From an uncultured Pirellulaceae bacterium (lineage in GTDB: Bacteria; Planctomycetota; Planctomycetia; Pirellulales; Pirellulaceae), in contig CAJQPP010000054.1 of NCBI GenBank assembly GCA_905480235.1, positions 1 to 64,000 of the forward strand: a stretch of 64,000 bases of DNA, in the 5' to 3' direction. A program made the translations under genes and the position numbers. This document shows positions 27,125 to 35,090 of the stretch, one piece after another. Numbering within the stretch: the stretch's first letter is position 1; each line of letters starts with the position of its first letter. Under the pieces are notes generated by a model that saw nothing but the letters and a program-made list of their open reading frames with translations, searched no databases and had not been told where the DNA came from.

Positions 27125-28252
27125 TCAACAACACCAATGCTCGATCATCTTGGTGTACATCTCACTTCCCAACGTAAGTTGCTCGATGGCAATCCACTCA
27201 TCGCGGGTGTGTGCTTGAGCAATATTACCAGGTCCGAAAACAATTAAGTTTTCCAACTCGCTCAGCACCCCACCATCGGTACCAAAGCAAACGGTGCGTG
27301 CCGCACTGCGGTGTACGAGTCCCAAGGAATCTTGCACAAATGGATTATCGCTGTCTGTAAACAAAACGCTGTCCATATCGACGATATCAATTTCCAAGCC
27401 TTGTTGTTCGCCTGCAACCCGCACTCGCTCGAGTAGCGGTTTGATATCGATTCCCGGAACGGGCCGTGTATAGATCACACACGATGTGCTCGGCGAGGTG
27501 ATATTCGGTGCGTCATTGGAATCATTAATAACGATGTTCCAGGATATACTGGGAGGATCGAACATCGTATTTTGCCATTTCGTGTCGTTTTCCACTTCGT
27601 CGTGAATTCGTTTCATTTCTGAAAGGAAGGGAATCATCGCCAAGTTGGCGTTCTTACCCAAGGAAGTGCTGGAATGGGCGGCCTTGCCTTTCGACGTGGC
27701 GGTGATAATGCACATGCCTTTGTGGGCATGAACCACTTCCAATTGCGTCGGTTCCCCGATGACTCCACGGGTTTGCGTTTCTACCATTTCACGAAATGTC
27801 TTACTTTCCTCAACGACCTTTCGAGCCCCGTGAAATCCTACCTCTTCGTCCGCAGTGAAAACCATGTACAGAGGCTGCTGGAGATCGTCGGAGTGAAATC
27901 GTTGAGACGCCGTCAGCATGCAGGCAATCGAGCCTTTCATATCGCAGCTGCCTCTTCCATAGAGTCGCTCTTTTGAAATAGCCGCTTCGAATGGACCGTA
28001 TTTTGTTGAAAACCAGTCTTCCGCCGGGACGGTGTCGGTGTGCGCGAAGAGTGCCAAGCCCCCCTCACCACGACCCTTTTTGGCGATCAAGTTTACCTTG
28101 CGAACTCGATTTGCGTCGCGGTACTCGACTTTCTCAACCTCGAAACCGTGTTTCACGAGTTTCATTTGCAGATATTTGCAGATCACTCGGTTGGTCAAAT
28201 GACTGGTCGATTCGAATCCGATTAACCGCTTGGCGTAACGCAGCGTTTTCAT
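27125..28252 (-). CDS. M20 family metallopeptidase (ArgE/DapE-like)
   Basis: 375 aa from ATG 28252; the frame extends upstream but the family N-terminus (MKTLRYAKRLIGFESTSHLTN) fixes this start. Two-zinc site motifs: LALFAHTDTVPA (His and Asp), RGSCDMKGSIAC, FTADEEVGFHGAR (catalytic Glu pair), GEPTQLEVVHAHKG, and the C-terminal FGPGNIAQAHTRDEWI (His). A dimerisation domain lies between (GKAAHSSTSLGKNA). It resembles acetylornithine deacetylase or succinyl-diaminopimelate desuccinylase. No arg or dap genes are near, so the substrate is unassigned. Cytoplasmic. Confidence 0.88.
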   Translation of the reverse strand: MKTLRYAKRLIGFESTSHLTNRVICKYLQMKLVKHGFEVEKVEYRDANRVRKVNLIAKKGRGEGGLALFAHTDTVPAEDWFSTKYGPFEAAISKERLYGRGSCDMKGSIACMLTASQRFHSDDLQQPLYMVFTADEEVGFHGARKVVEESKTFREMVETQTRGVIGEPTQLEVVHAHKGMCIITATSKGKAAHSSTSLGKNANLAMIPFLSEMKRIHDEVENDTKWQNTMFDPPSISWNIVINDSNDAPNITSPSTSCVIYTRPVPGIDIKPLLERVRVAGEQQGLEIDIVDMDSVLFTDSDNPFVQDSLGLVHRSAARTVCFGTDGGVLSELENLIVFGPGNIAQAHTRDEWIAIEQLTLGSEMYTKMIEHWCC

Positions 28253-28492
28253 GATAGGAATGGTAGGTAAGAAATGATGGAAATTCGGTCTACGGTCTGA
28301 ATCGTCCCCAGTTTTATGAGATAACACCGTTTCAGGTCGACGGAGCGAGGACACAATTTATACTGATACAATAAATGAAGCTGGTATGGGCCACAAGCTT
28401 TCCAAAGGAGAGTGCTTCCCCTCATCGAATGCCCGTTATGCCGTCGTTTCCACCGTCTCTTAGTACTAACCGTTAGCTGATTTACCTCACCC

Positions 28493-29926
28493 ATGGGCTC
28501 CGATCAATTTGCCGGCCAATCTCTGCTGCTCGTTACCGGCCGGCTGGCCGAACCTGCGCTACGGCGGATGGTGCCACAATGGCAGCAACAATTTGATGTG
28601 CAATTGTCGTTACAAGTCATGCCGATCACCGTGGCGGCGTTGATGTCTCCGCAATGGTTAGCCAAACATTTGCAAATCCCGGAAAATTGCGATGCCATTA
28701 TTTTGCCTGGTTATTGCGACGGAGATTTAAAACCTTTGCAGGAACTCACTGATTTACCCATTCACGTGGGACCTCGTGACGTTCGCCAATTGGCAGAATT
28801 TTTTGGCGGAAAACTCGATCCTCCTTCTTTGGAGGAATACAGCATCGACATAATCGCCGAAATCAATCACGCGCCTCGATTGGAATTGCAGGATTTGATT
28901 TTCCAAGCAGAGTCGTTGCAAAACGACGGTGCCAATATCATTGATATCGGCTGCGAGCCTGGCACGATCTGGCAGGAGGTCGGTACGGTAGTCCGTGAGT
29001 TAGTCGATCGTGGTTTGCAAATTTCCATTGATAGTTTGAATCCCAAAGAGATCTCACCTGCCGTTGAAAACGGTGCTTCGTTGGTATTGAGCGTAAATTC
29101 CAGTAACCGCCAAGCTGCACTCGATTGGGGGTGCGAAGTCGTTGCGATCCCCGATAACCCTGGCGATTGGTTACAAGTATCTGACACGGTCGATTTTCTT
29201 GCCGCCCGAAATGTCCCCTTTCGCATCGATCCCATTCTGGAACCCATCGGATTTGGTTTTGCAGCCAGCTTGGCTCGTTATATGGAGGCGCGGCAAACCT
29301 GGCCCGATGCAGAGATGATGATGGGCATCGGTAACCTCACGGAGTTAAGTGATGTCGACTCGAGTGGCATCAATTTTCTGCTCTTGGCGATTTGCGAAGA
29401 ACTGTCAATTGGCAGTGTCCTGACGACTCAGGTCATCAATTGGGCGCGCAGCAGTGTCAGAGAATGTGACATCGCGCGGCGCATGGTGCACTTAGCCGTG
29501 CAACAGAATATCCCACCAAAGAACATGATTTCTGATCTTGTCTGTTTGCGAGATCCCAAAATTCGCAAACTCAACGATGCTGATCTTCAGGCACTTGCGG
29601 ACAGCATCCGGGATAATAATTATCGCATTCTTGCAGAAACCAGGCATGTCAGTGATTCTGGGGCGCGATCCATTCACCTGCTCGGAGGTGGTCAGCACTG
29701 GTGTCACGAAGACGCTTTTGAGTTGTTTCAACAATTAATGGATTCTGAGCCACGAAATTTAGATGCATCCCATGCTTTTTACCTCGGATATGAGATGTGC
29801 AAGGCGACGATCGCCAATCAACTTGGTAAAAACTATGAACAAGATGAAGCCCTGCGCTGGGGCCATCTAACCGTAGAAGAGATCAGCCATCGTCGGCTGC
29901 AAAGGCAAAAACGAAAAAAAACCTGA
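28493..29926 (+). CDS. Dihydropteroate synthase-related protein of H4MPT synthesis (DUF6513-type)
   Basis: 477 aa. Residues about 8-110 are an N-terminal domain not found in FolP (LLLVTGRLAEPALRRMV, DAIILPGYCDGDLKPL). From about 120 a pterin-binding TIM barrel follows (IIAEINHAPRL, ESLQNDGANIIDIGCEPG, ISIDSLNPKEISPAVENGASLVLSVN, AEMMMGIGNLTELSDVDSSGINF). The C-terminal stretch (HLLGGGQHWCHEDAFELF, then ASHAFYLGYEMCKA) is also family-specific. It resembles the archaeal DHPS-related family thought to join the dihydropterin to beta-RFA-P. It starts the H4MPT block, 16 bp before pabB. Confidence 0.88.
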   Translation: MGSDQFAGQSLLLVTGRLAEPALRRMVPQWQQQFDVQLSLQVMPITVAALMSPQWLAKHLQIPENCDAIILPGYCDGDLKPLQELTDLPIHVGPRDVRQLAEFFGGKLDPPSLEEYSIDIIAEINHAPRLELQDLIFQAESLQNDGANIIDIGCEPGTIWQEVGTVVRELVDRGLQISIDSLNPKEISPAVENGASLVLSVNSSNRQAALDWGCEVVAIPDNPGDWLQVSDTVDFLAARNVPFRIDPILEPIGFGFAASLARYMEARQTWPDAEMMMGIGNLTELSDVDSSGINFLLLAICEELSIGSVLTTQVINWARSSVRECDIARRMVHLAVQQNIPPKNMISDLVCLRDPKIRKLNDADLQALADSIRDNNYRILAETRHVSDSGARSIHLLGGGQHWCHEDAFELFQQLMDSEPRNLDASHAFYLGYEMCKATIANQLGKNYEQDEALRWGHLTVEEISHRRLQRQKRKKT

Positions 29927-29942
29927 ACGCAACGCCCCTCCC

Positions 29943-31379
29943 ATGACGCAGGCCAGTCCTTTTGTAATTGAAATCCACGCACCTCCGACTCCGGAAGAGG
30001 CCGCTCGTTGCTTGGCGCACTTGCCACATTTGCTGTTGCTGGAGAGTTCGATGCGGCAAACCCGACTGGGGCGCTATTCGTTCCTCTCTGCAGATCCCGC
30101 CGAGTGGTTTCAACCCGGTCCGGATGGCGAATCTGAGACATTCGATTGGTTAAACCAACGTTTGGCATTTCGTCTCGATCCGGTGCCGGGACTCCCTCCC
30201 TTTCAAGGTGGCGTTGCCGGTTTATTCGGCTATGAATTCAATGCCTCGATTGAATGCATTGCGGCTGCTGCCCCCACAAAAGACCCTGCGGTTTCATTGG
30301 GTCTTTATGATGTGGTGATCGCTTGGGATCACGAGTTGGACAAGTGCTGGATTATTTCAACCGGCGCTCCCGAGCAGGAACCGACCGGCCAACAGAGCAG
30401 GGCAGCCGAAAGGGCGCGGTTTTTTAAGGCCCTCCTCGAATCGCCCTCGCGTTCGGTTTTTCAAGTGCTTGATTCCCAGTCTTTCCGCGATCGGACGCCA
30501 TCGGGCAAATGGTTTCCTTGCCCGGCAGAATCCAATCTCACCAGTAATTTTGATCGCGAAGGATACCTAAAAACCATCCAGCAGGCGCTGGATTACATTC
30601 ACGCTGGGGATATTTTTCAGGTCAATATCGCTCAGCAACTCTGTCATCCCGCTACGACTCACTCACTGGAACTCTATCAAAACTTGCGGGAGTACAACCC
30701 TGCGACGTTTGCAGCTTATTTTGACACGGGCCATTCCCAAGTCATCAGTGCCTCCCCGGAACGACTCGTTTCCGTGCAAGATCGGATCGTAGAAACGCGA
30801 CCCATCAAAGGTACTCGGCGGCGCACAAAGCATCCCGAGGTCGATATCAACGTTGGCCAGCAGTTATTAACCAGCGAAAAGGATCGAGCGGAAAATGTAA
30901 TGATCGTCGACTTGATGCGAAATGACCTTTCGCGGATCTGCAGCGACGATTCGGTGGAAGTTACCCAATACGTTCAGCTGGAAAGTTACGCGTCTGTACT
31001 ACATCTGGTATCGGCGGTGCAGGGAGAACTGCGACCTGACGTGCAGGCTGCCGATTTATTGAAGGCCGTTTTCCCTGGCGGTTCCATCACCGGAGCCCCC
31101 AAAGTACGAGCGATGGAGATCATTGCTGAATTGGAACCTCACCCCCGTGGGCCCTATTGCGGTTCACTGGGTTATTTGGGCTTCAATGGAAACGTCGATC
31201 TCAACATCTTGATTCGAACCATTACTGCGAAAGATGGCTACTGGACCATTCCGGTGGGCGGTGGCATTGTGGCGGGCAGTGTTCCCGAGCTGGAATACGA
31301 GGAGACTTGGACCAAAGCCCACGCGATGTTAAATGCAGTGGAAGCTTCCGCTGCCCATCTCACAGGCACCCGCTCATGA
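29943..31379 (+). CDS. pabB: Aminodeoxychorismate synthase component I
   Basis: 478 aa. The C-terminal chorismate-binding domain shows IHAGDIFQVNIAQQL, FDTGHSQVISASPERLV, RPIKGTRRR with the PabB-type Lys289 (anthranilate synthases lack this Lys), AENVMIVDLMRNDLSRIC, FPGGSITGAPKVRAMEII and YCGSLGYLGFNGNVDLNILIRT. It aminates chorismate to 4-amino-4-deoxychorismate with ammonia from PabA. The gene sits between the DHPS-related gene and pabA, with its TGA inside the pabA ATGA. In this setting the 4-aminobenzoate probably feeds H4MPT, and perhaps folate too. Confidence 0.95.
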   Translation: MTQASPFVIEIHAPPTPEEAARCLAHLPHLLLLESSMRQTRLGRYSFLSADPAEWFQPGPDGESETFDWLNQRLAFRLDPVPGLPPFQGGVAGLFGYEFNASIECIAAAAPTKDPAVSLGLYDVVIAWDHELDKCWIISTGAPEQEPTGQQSRAAERARFFKALLESPSRSVFQVLDSQSFRDRTPSGKWFPCPAESNLTSNFDREGYLKTIQQALDYIHAGDIFQVNIAQQLCHPATTHSLELYQNLREYNPATFAAYFDTGHSQVISASPERLVSVQDRIVETRPIKGTRRRTKHPEVDINVGQQLLTSEKDRAENVMIVDLMRNDLSRICSDDSVEVTQYVQLESYASVLHLVSAVQGELRPDVQAADLLKAVFPGGSITGAPKVRAMEIIAELEPHPRGPYCGSLGYLGFNGNVDLNILIRTITAKDGYWTIPVGGGIVAGSVPELEYEETWTKAHAMLNAVEASAAHLTGTRS

Positions 31380-32074
31380 TCCTTTTGATTGACAACTACG
31401 ATAGTTTCGCACACAACCTCGCGAGGTACCTGCGGCAGCTCGGGCAACAGGTAAAAGTGGTACGGAACGACCAAATTACCACGGCAGAAATCGCTTCCTT
31501 AGCACCACAGGCAATCGTTATTTCGCCGGGACCATGCACACCTGACGATTCCGGAATTTGCCTTGCCTTGGTTGAGCACTTTGCCGTTTCCATACCTATC
31601 TTGGGTGTTTGCCTTGGCCATCAAACGATCTGTCAGGCTTTGGGGGGCCGTATCGTTCGCGCCGAACCACGACACGGACGCTCCAGCTCAGTGGTTCATT
31701 TTGGACATCCGCTATTTGATAAAATTGCCAGTCCGTTCGTGGCAGGTCGTTACCATTCATTGGTATTGGAAGCCGAGTCGCTGCCAGAATCGCTGCAGGT
31801 GATCGCCCAATCTGCGGACGGTACGGTCATGGGCGTTGGTCATCGCGAATACCCGGTGATAGGCGTGCAATTTCATCCTGAATCAATTCTCACGTTATGT
31901 GGCTACCGATTACTGGGGAATTTCATTCGCTTGGCTGGCATGAAATGTGACGAATCGCGACTGGAACAACTCTCAACCGAACTGGCGTCTCAGGCCGAGG
32001 ATCCACCCGTGTTTGAAGCCGACACGAGCGACCCCAAATGGCATCCTTACGCGGGCATCAAATTTCCATCATGA
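31376..32074 (+). CDS. pabA: Aminodeoxychorismate/anthranilate synthase glutamine amidotransferase
   Basis: 232 aa from ATG 31376, overlapping the pabB stop as ATGA; the longer open frame upstream lies inside pabB. Class I glutamine amidotransferase: LLIDNYDSFAHNLARYL, VISPGPCTPDDSG, ILGVCLGHQTICQALGG with the nucleophile Cys, VAGRYHSLV, and VIGVQFHPESI with the His-Glu pair. It supplies ammonia to PabB and may also serve TrpE. About 35 extra C-terminal residues exceed the usual length (about 190-200 aa). Its stop overlaps the DUF447 start by ATGA. Confidence 0.94.
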   Translation: MILLIDNYDSFAHNLARYLRQLGQQVKVVRNDQITTAEIASLAPQAIVISPGPCTPDDSGICLALVEHFAVSIPILGVCLGHQTICQALGGRIVRAEPRHGRSSSVVHFGHPLFDKIASPFVAGRYHSLVLEAESLPESLQVIAQSADGTVMGVGHREYPVIGVQFHPESILTLCGYRLLGNFIRLAGMKCDESRLEQLSTELASQAEDPPVFEADTSDPKWHPYAGIKFPS

Positions 32075-32664
32075 TTCTCGAAGCTATCGTAACGACTCGC
32101 AACCAAGACGGTACGACCAACGTCGCACCGATGGGACCGTATTGCAGTGACCCCAGCTTTGGCCAATTCGAGTTGCGGCCCTTTCGGACCTCGCAAACTT
32201 GGAAAAATTTGAGGCAGCATCCTCAAGGTGTTTTACATATCACCGACAACGTGATGTTATTTGCCATGGCGGCGATCAAGTCGCGCTGCGATGTCAAACT
32301 GGAACCCGCGGCAAGTATCGATGGGGAATACCTGAGCAACTGTTGCCGGTGTTACGAATTTCAGGCAACCTGGATGGATGCCACCCAGGATAGAGCTGCC
32401 GTGCAATGCCGCACCGTTCAGACCCATCGCTTTCGGGATTTCATTGGTTTCAACCGTGCCAAGCATGCGGTTATTGAAGCCAGCATTTTGGCAACCCGAG
32501 TCGATTTCCTACCCGCTGAACAAATCAGAAGCCAAATGATTGATTTGAAAAAAATGGTCACCAAAACAGGTGGCGAACAGGAAAATGACGCCTTCCACAC
32601 ACTCGAACTATTTCTCAGAGAACACGGAGCGAGCGCCTGCGAGACGTCGGCATCCCCACCATGA
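32071..32664 (+). CDS. DUF447 family protein of the H4MPT gene set
   Basis: 197 aa from ATG 32071, overlapping pabA by ATGA. Family segments: MILEAIVTTRNQDGTTNVAPMGPYC, FELRPFRTSQTWKNLRQHPQGVLHITDNVMLFA, and CRCYEFQATWMDATQDRAAVQCRTV, then FIGFNRAKHAVIEASILATR. DUF447 proteins have an FMN-binding split-barrel-like fold and recur in H4MPT clusters of archaea, methylotrophs and planctomycetes. The reaction is not established. Tight coupling to pabA and RFAP synthase supports a role in the same pathway. The Met-Ile start at the family N-terminus supports the chosen ATG. Confidence 0.88.
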   Translation: MILEAIVTTRNQDGTTNVAPMGPYCSDPSFGQFELRPFRTSQTWKNLRQHPQGVLHITDNVMLFAMAAIKSRCDVKLEPAASIDGEYLSNCCRCYEFQATWMDATQDRAAVQCRTVQTHRFRDFIGFNRAKHAVIEASILATRVDFLPAEQIRSQMIDLKKMVTKTGGEQENDAFHTLELFLREHGASACETSASPP

Positions 32665-33620
32665 ATCCCATGACCACCGATATTACCTCCGTATCTACGG
32701 GCAGCCGCCTACACTTTGGGCTGACTCGTATCAAGCCTGGATCGCGGGACTGCATCAACGGTGTGGGAGTCATGATTGATGCGCCATGTACCCGTTTGGA
32801 ATTTCGTCCCGCCAAGACATTTGGCACCCGTGGATCTGAAAGGCTGGAGACCTTCGCGACCGCCTGGAGCAGAGACACCGGACATACGCTACCGAATTGT
32901 GAAATAGTGCTTGTCGGACAACCGCCGGAACACGCGGGATTTGGCAGCGGCACGCAACTGGCTCACGCGGTGGCCCACGGTCTCAATCAAGTTTCTGGCC
33001 ATCCGCCTCGACTCGATGAGTGCGAGGCCCAAAAGGTGGCTGCCGTCTGTTACCGGGGCAACCGTTCCATGGTTGGATCATTTGGATTCGTAAATGGTGG
33101 ATTGATTGTGGATGGGACCGACGCAGCAGGGAAAACGACGTTAATCGACCAGGCCCGGTTACCAGAAAACTGGCGGATAATTGTGGCAGTCGCGAAACAG
33201 GCCGCAAAAAAATTTGGCTTACAGGAGCAATCCGCGTTTGCTAATATCGGAGCAGGCACGAACAGCCGGGCCACGGACCTCGAGCGACTGATAAGCGAGC
33301 ACATCCTGCCCTCGGCCCAACGCGCTGATTTTGGGAGCTTTGCCGATTCGGTCCACGCCTACGGAAAACTTTCCGGCGAGTATTATACCGAGGTACAGGG
33401 TGGGGTTTACAATGGCCCCGTTATCACTGGGGTTGTAAACGCCTTACTCGGATTGGGCGCCAGAGGCGTTGGACAGTCGTCTTGGGGTCCAGCAGTTTTT
33501 GCCTGGTGTGAAGACGAAGACGAAGCTCAAAATATCGTTGCACGGTTACCCTCGGCATTCGGACATCCATTGGAAATATTTAACACCACAGCACAGAATC
33601 GACCTGCTCAAATTGGCTGA
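32661..33620 (+). CDS. Beta-ribofuranosylaminobenzene 5'-phosphate synthase (GHMP fold)
   Basis: 319 aa, overlapping the DUF447 stop by ATGA. GHMP-kinase superfamily features: STGSRLHFGLTRI at the N-terminus, the glycine-rich loop PEHAGFGSGTQLAHAVAHGL (about residues 90-110), and the C-terminal GLGARGVGQSSWGPAVFAW. This combination marks beta-RFAP synthase, which condenses 4-aminobenzoate with PRPP, releasing CO2 and PPi, in the first committed step of H4MPT synthesis. Placement after pabAB means substrate supply and use are in one transcript. pdxJ follows 55 bp later. Confidence 0.9.
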   Translation: MNPMTTDITSVSTGSRLHFGLTRIKPGSRDCINGVGVMIDAPCTRLEFRPAKTFGTRGSERLETFATAWSRDTGHTLPNCEIVLVGQPPEHAGFGSGTQLAHAVAHGLNQVSGHPPRLDECEAQKVAAVCYRGNRSMVGSFGFVNGGLIVDGTDAAGKTTLIDQARLPENWRIIVAVAKQAAKKFGLQEQSAFANIGAGTNSRATDLERLISEHILPSAQRADFGSFADSVHAYGKLSGEYYTEVQGGVYNGPVITGVVNALLGLGARGVGQSSWGPAVFAWCEDEDEAQNIVARLPSAFGHPLEIFNTTAQNRPAQIG

Positions 33621-33675
33621 TCTCAGCTTTACCTAACAACTTAAAAAATTCATTTATTCCAGAAAAGACACTTTC

Positions 33676-34410
33676 ATGGCTACCCTTGGTGTGAACATCG
33701 ATCATGTTGCAACCGTGCGTCAGGCTCGCCAAACCAATGAACCGGATCCTGTGTGGGCGGCGGCTTTGGCTCAACTGGGTGGGGCTGATTGCATCACGGT
33801 GCACTTGCGCGAAGACCGAAGACACATCCAAGATCGAGACTTAAGAGTTCTCAAGGATACCGTGACGGTCAAACTGAATCTGGAGTGCGCGGTGGTTCCT
33901 GAGATGCTGGATATCGCTTGTGAGATTCAACCGCAACAGGTCTGCCTGGTTCCGGAACGTCGCGCAGAGGTAACCACCGAGGGTGGATTAAACGTGGTCG
34001 ACAATGAAAGTCGAATCAAGCAGGCTGTAGAACAATTACAAACGGCCGGAATACGCGTTAGTCTTTTTATCGATGCCACCGCCGATCAAATCAATTCGTC
34101 AGTGGCGGTTGGAGCGGACGCAATCGAAATCCACACCGGTCCGTACGCCAATGCGACCGGCGTCAACTGTGAAAAGGAACTCTCCAAAATCGCCCTGGCG
34201 ACCCTGCATGGTCACAAAGCAGAGATGGAAGTACACGCGGGGCACGGATTGACCTACAACAATGTTGAGCCGATCGCTTCGATTGTCGGGATCGACGAAC
34301 TGAATATTGGACATGCGATCGTCAGCCGCTCGATCTTTTGTGGGTTCCAGAGCGCCGTTCGCGAAATGAAAGATATCCTGCTACGTTGCGTGTCACAGCC
34401 AGCCAAGTAA
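33676..34410 (+). CDS. pdxJ: Pyridoxine 5'-phosphate synthase
   Basis: 244 aa, the normal family length. Motifs: MATLGVNIDHVATVRQARQ, DPVWAAALAQLGGADCITVHLREDRRHIQD, VKLNLECAV, QVCLVPERRAEVTTEGGLN, VSLFIDA, VGADAIEIHTGPYAN, VHAGHGLTYNN and ELNIGHAIVSRSIF. It closes the pyridoxine ring from 1-deoxyxylulose 5-phosphate and 3-amino-2-oxopropyl phosphate in the DXP-dependent vitamin B6 route. It may be read through from the H4MPT operon but is not part of that pathway. It is convergent with the next gene (37 bp apart). Confidence 0.97.
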   Translation: MATLGVNIDHVATVRQARQTNEPDPVWAAALAQLGGADCITVHLREDRRHIQDRDLRVLKDTVTVKLNLECAVVPEMLDIACEIQPQQVCLVPERRAEVTTEGGLNVVDNESRIKQAVEQLQTAGIRVSLFIDATADQINSSVAVGADAIEIHTGPYANATGVNCEKELSKIALATLHGHKAEMEVHAGHGLTYNNVEPIASIVGIDELNIGHAIVSRSIFCGFQSAVREMKDILLRCVSQPAK

Positions 34411-34447
34411 AACCAGCGTGGCCGAAAAGCAACGATCCCAAAGCCGG

Positions 34448-34858
34448 TCACTCATCACGCTTTACTAAACCGGCCCCACTGTTGAAATATTTTCGTCGAC
34501 GGGAATCGGTTTTATCCTGAGACTCGGCCTGCTGTTGCTGCAAATCCTTCAAGCAGGCGATTGTGAACGGACACTTCAATGTTTCAATGCGAAACTTGAT
34601 ATAGTCGACCTCTTCCGGCGAAAGAATTCCCAACAGGTAATTGCCTAAATGCTCAGGCGTGGGCACACCAATTTGGTTGCGCCTCCAAATCTCGCCCAGC
34701 GTATGCATTCCCGCGTCGCGGCGACCATTGATCCGCGACAGTCGATAGAGAAGCTCTTGATCATTCGCCAGGGCGGCCTCCACATCCTGAGCTCGAGCCG
34801 GATCCAGTGACTCGTCGAGAAATGCCTCTAATTCAGCGTCAGTAAATGCATCAGACAT
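34448..34858 (-). CDS. Small anti-sigma-factor-like protein
   Basis: 136 aa with SD AAGGATTTCC before the ATG. The N-terminus (MSDAFTDAELEAFLDESLDPARAQDVEAAL) has the look of the short acidic helix region common to planctomycete anti-sigma-type proteins. The middle (IGVPTPEHLGNYLLGILSPEEVDYIKFRIETLKCPFTIACLKDL) repeats the pattern and includes a CxxxxxC pair. No membrane segment and no adjacent sigma factor gene, so the regulatory role is inferred only from resemblance. It lies downstream of the AAA ATPase gene on the same strand. Confidence 0.68.
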   Translation of the reverse strand: MSDAFTDAELEAFLDESLDPARAQDVEAALANDQELLYRLSRINGRRDAGMHTLGEIWRRNQIGVPTPEHLGNYLLGILSPEEVDYIKFRIETLKCPFTIACLKDLQQQQAESQDKTDSRRRKYFNSGAGLVKRDE

Positions 34859-35090
34859 CGGAAATCCTTACTAGCACGGATGAAGACCTCATCCTATCGA
34901 GGCCGGGTGGCCTAGGGAATAGAGGGAGGGTTGCGATTTAGGAAAACGGCACTCAACTTGAAATCAGCGATGGCTTATGCGGCGAGTATACGTGCGTTTA
35001 ACCAAACCCAAGTCCGGGCAATCGGCACGCGAAGGTACCGCCCGATTCGTGACGCGGGGCCTGCGGTCGCTCCCGCCGAATTGAGCCGTC

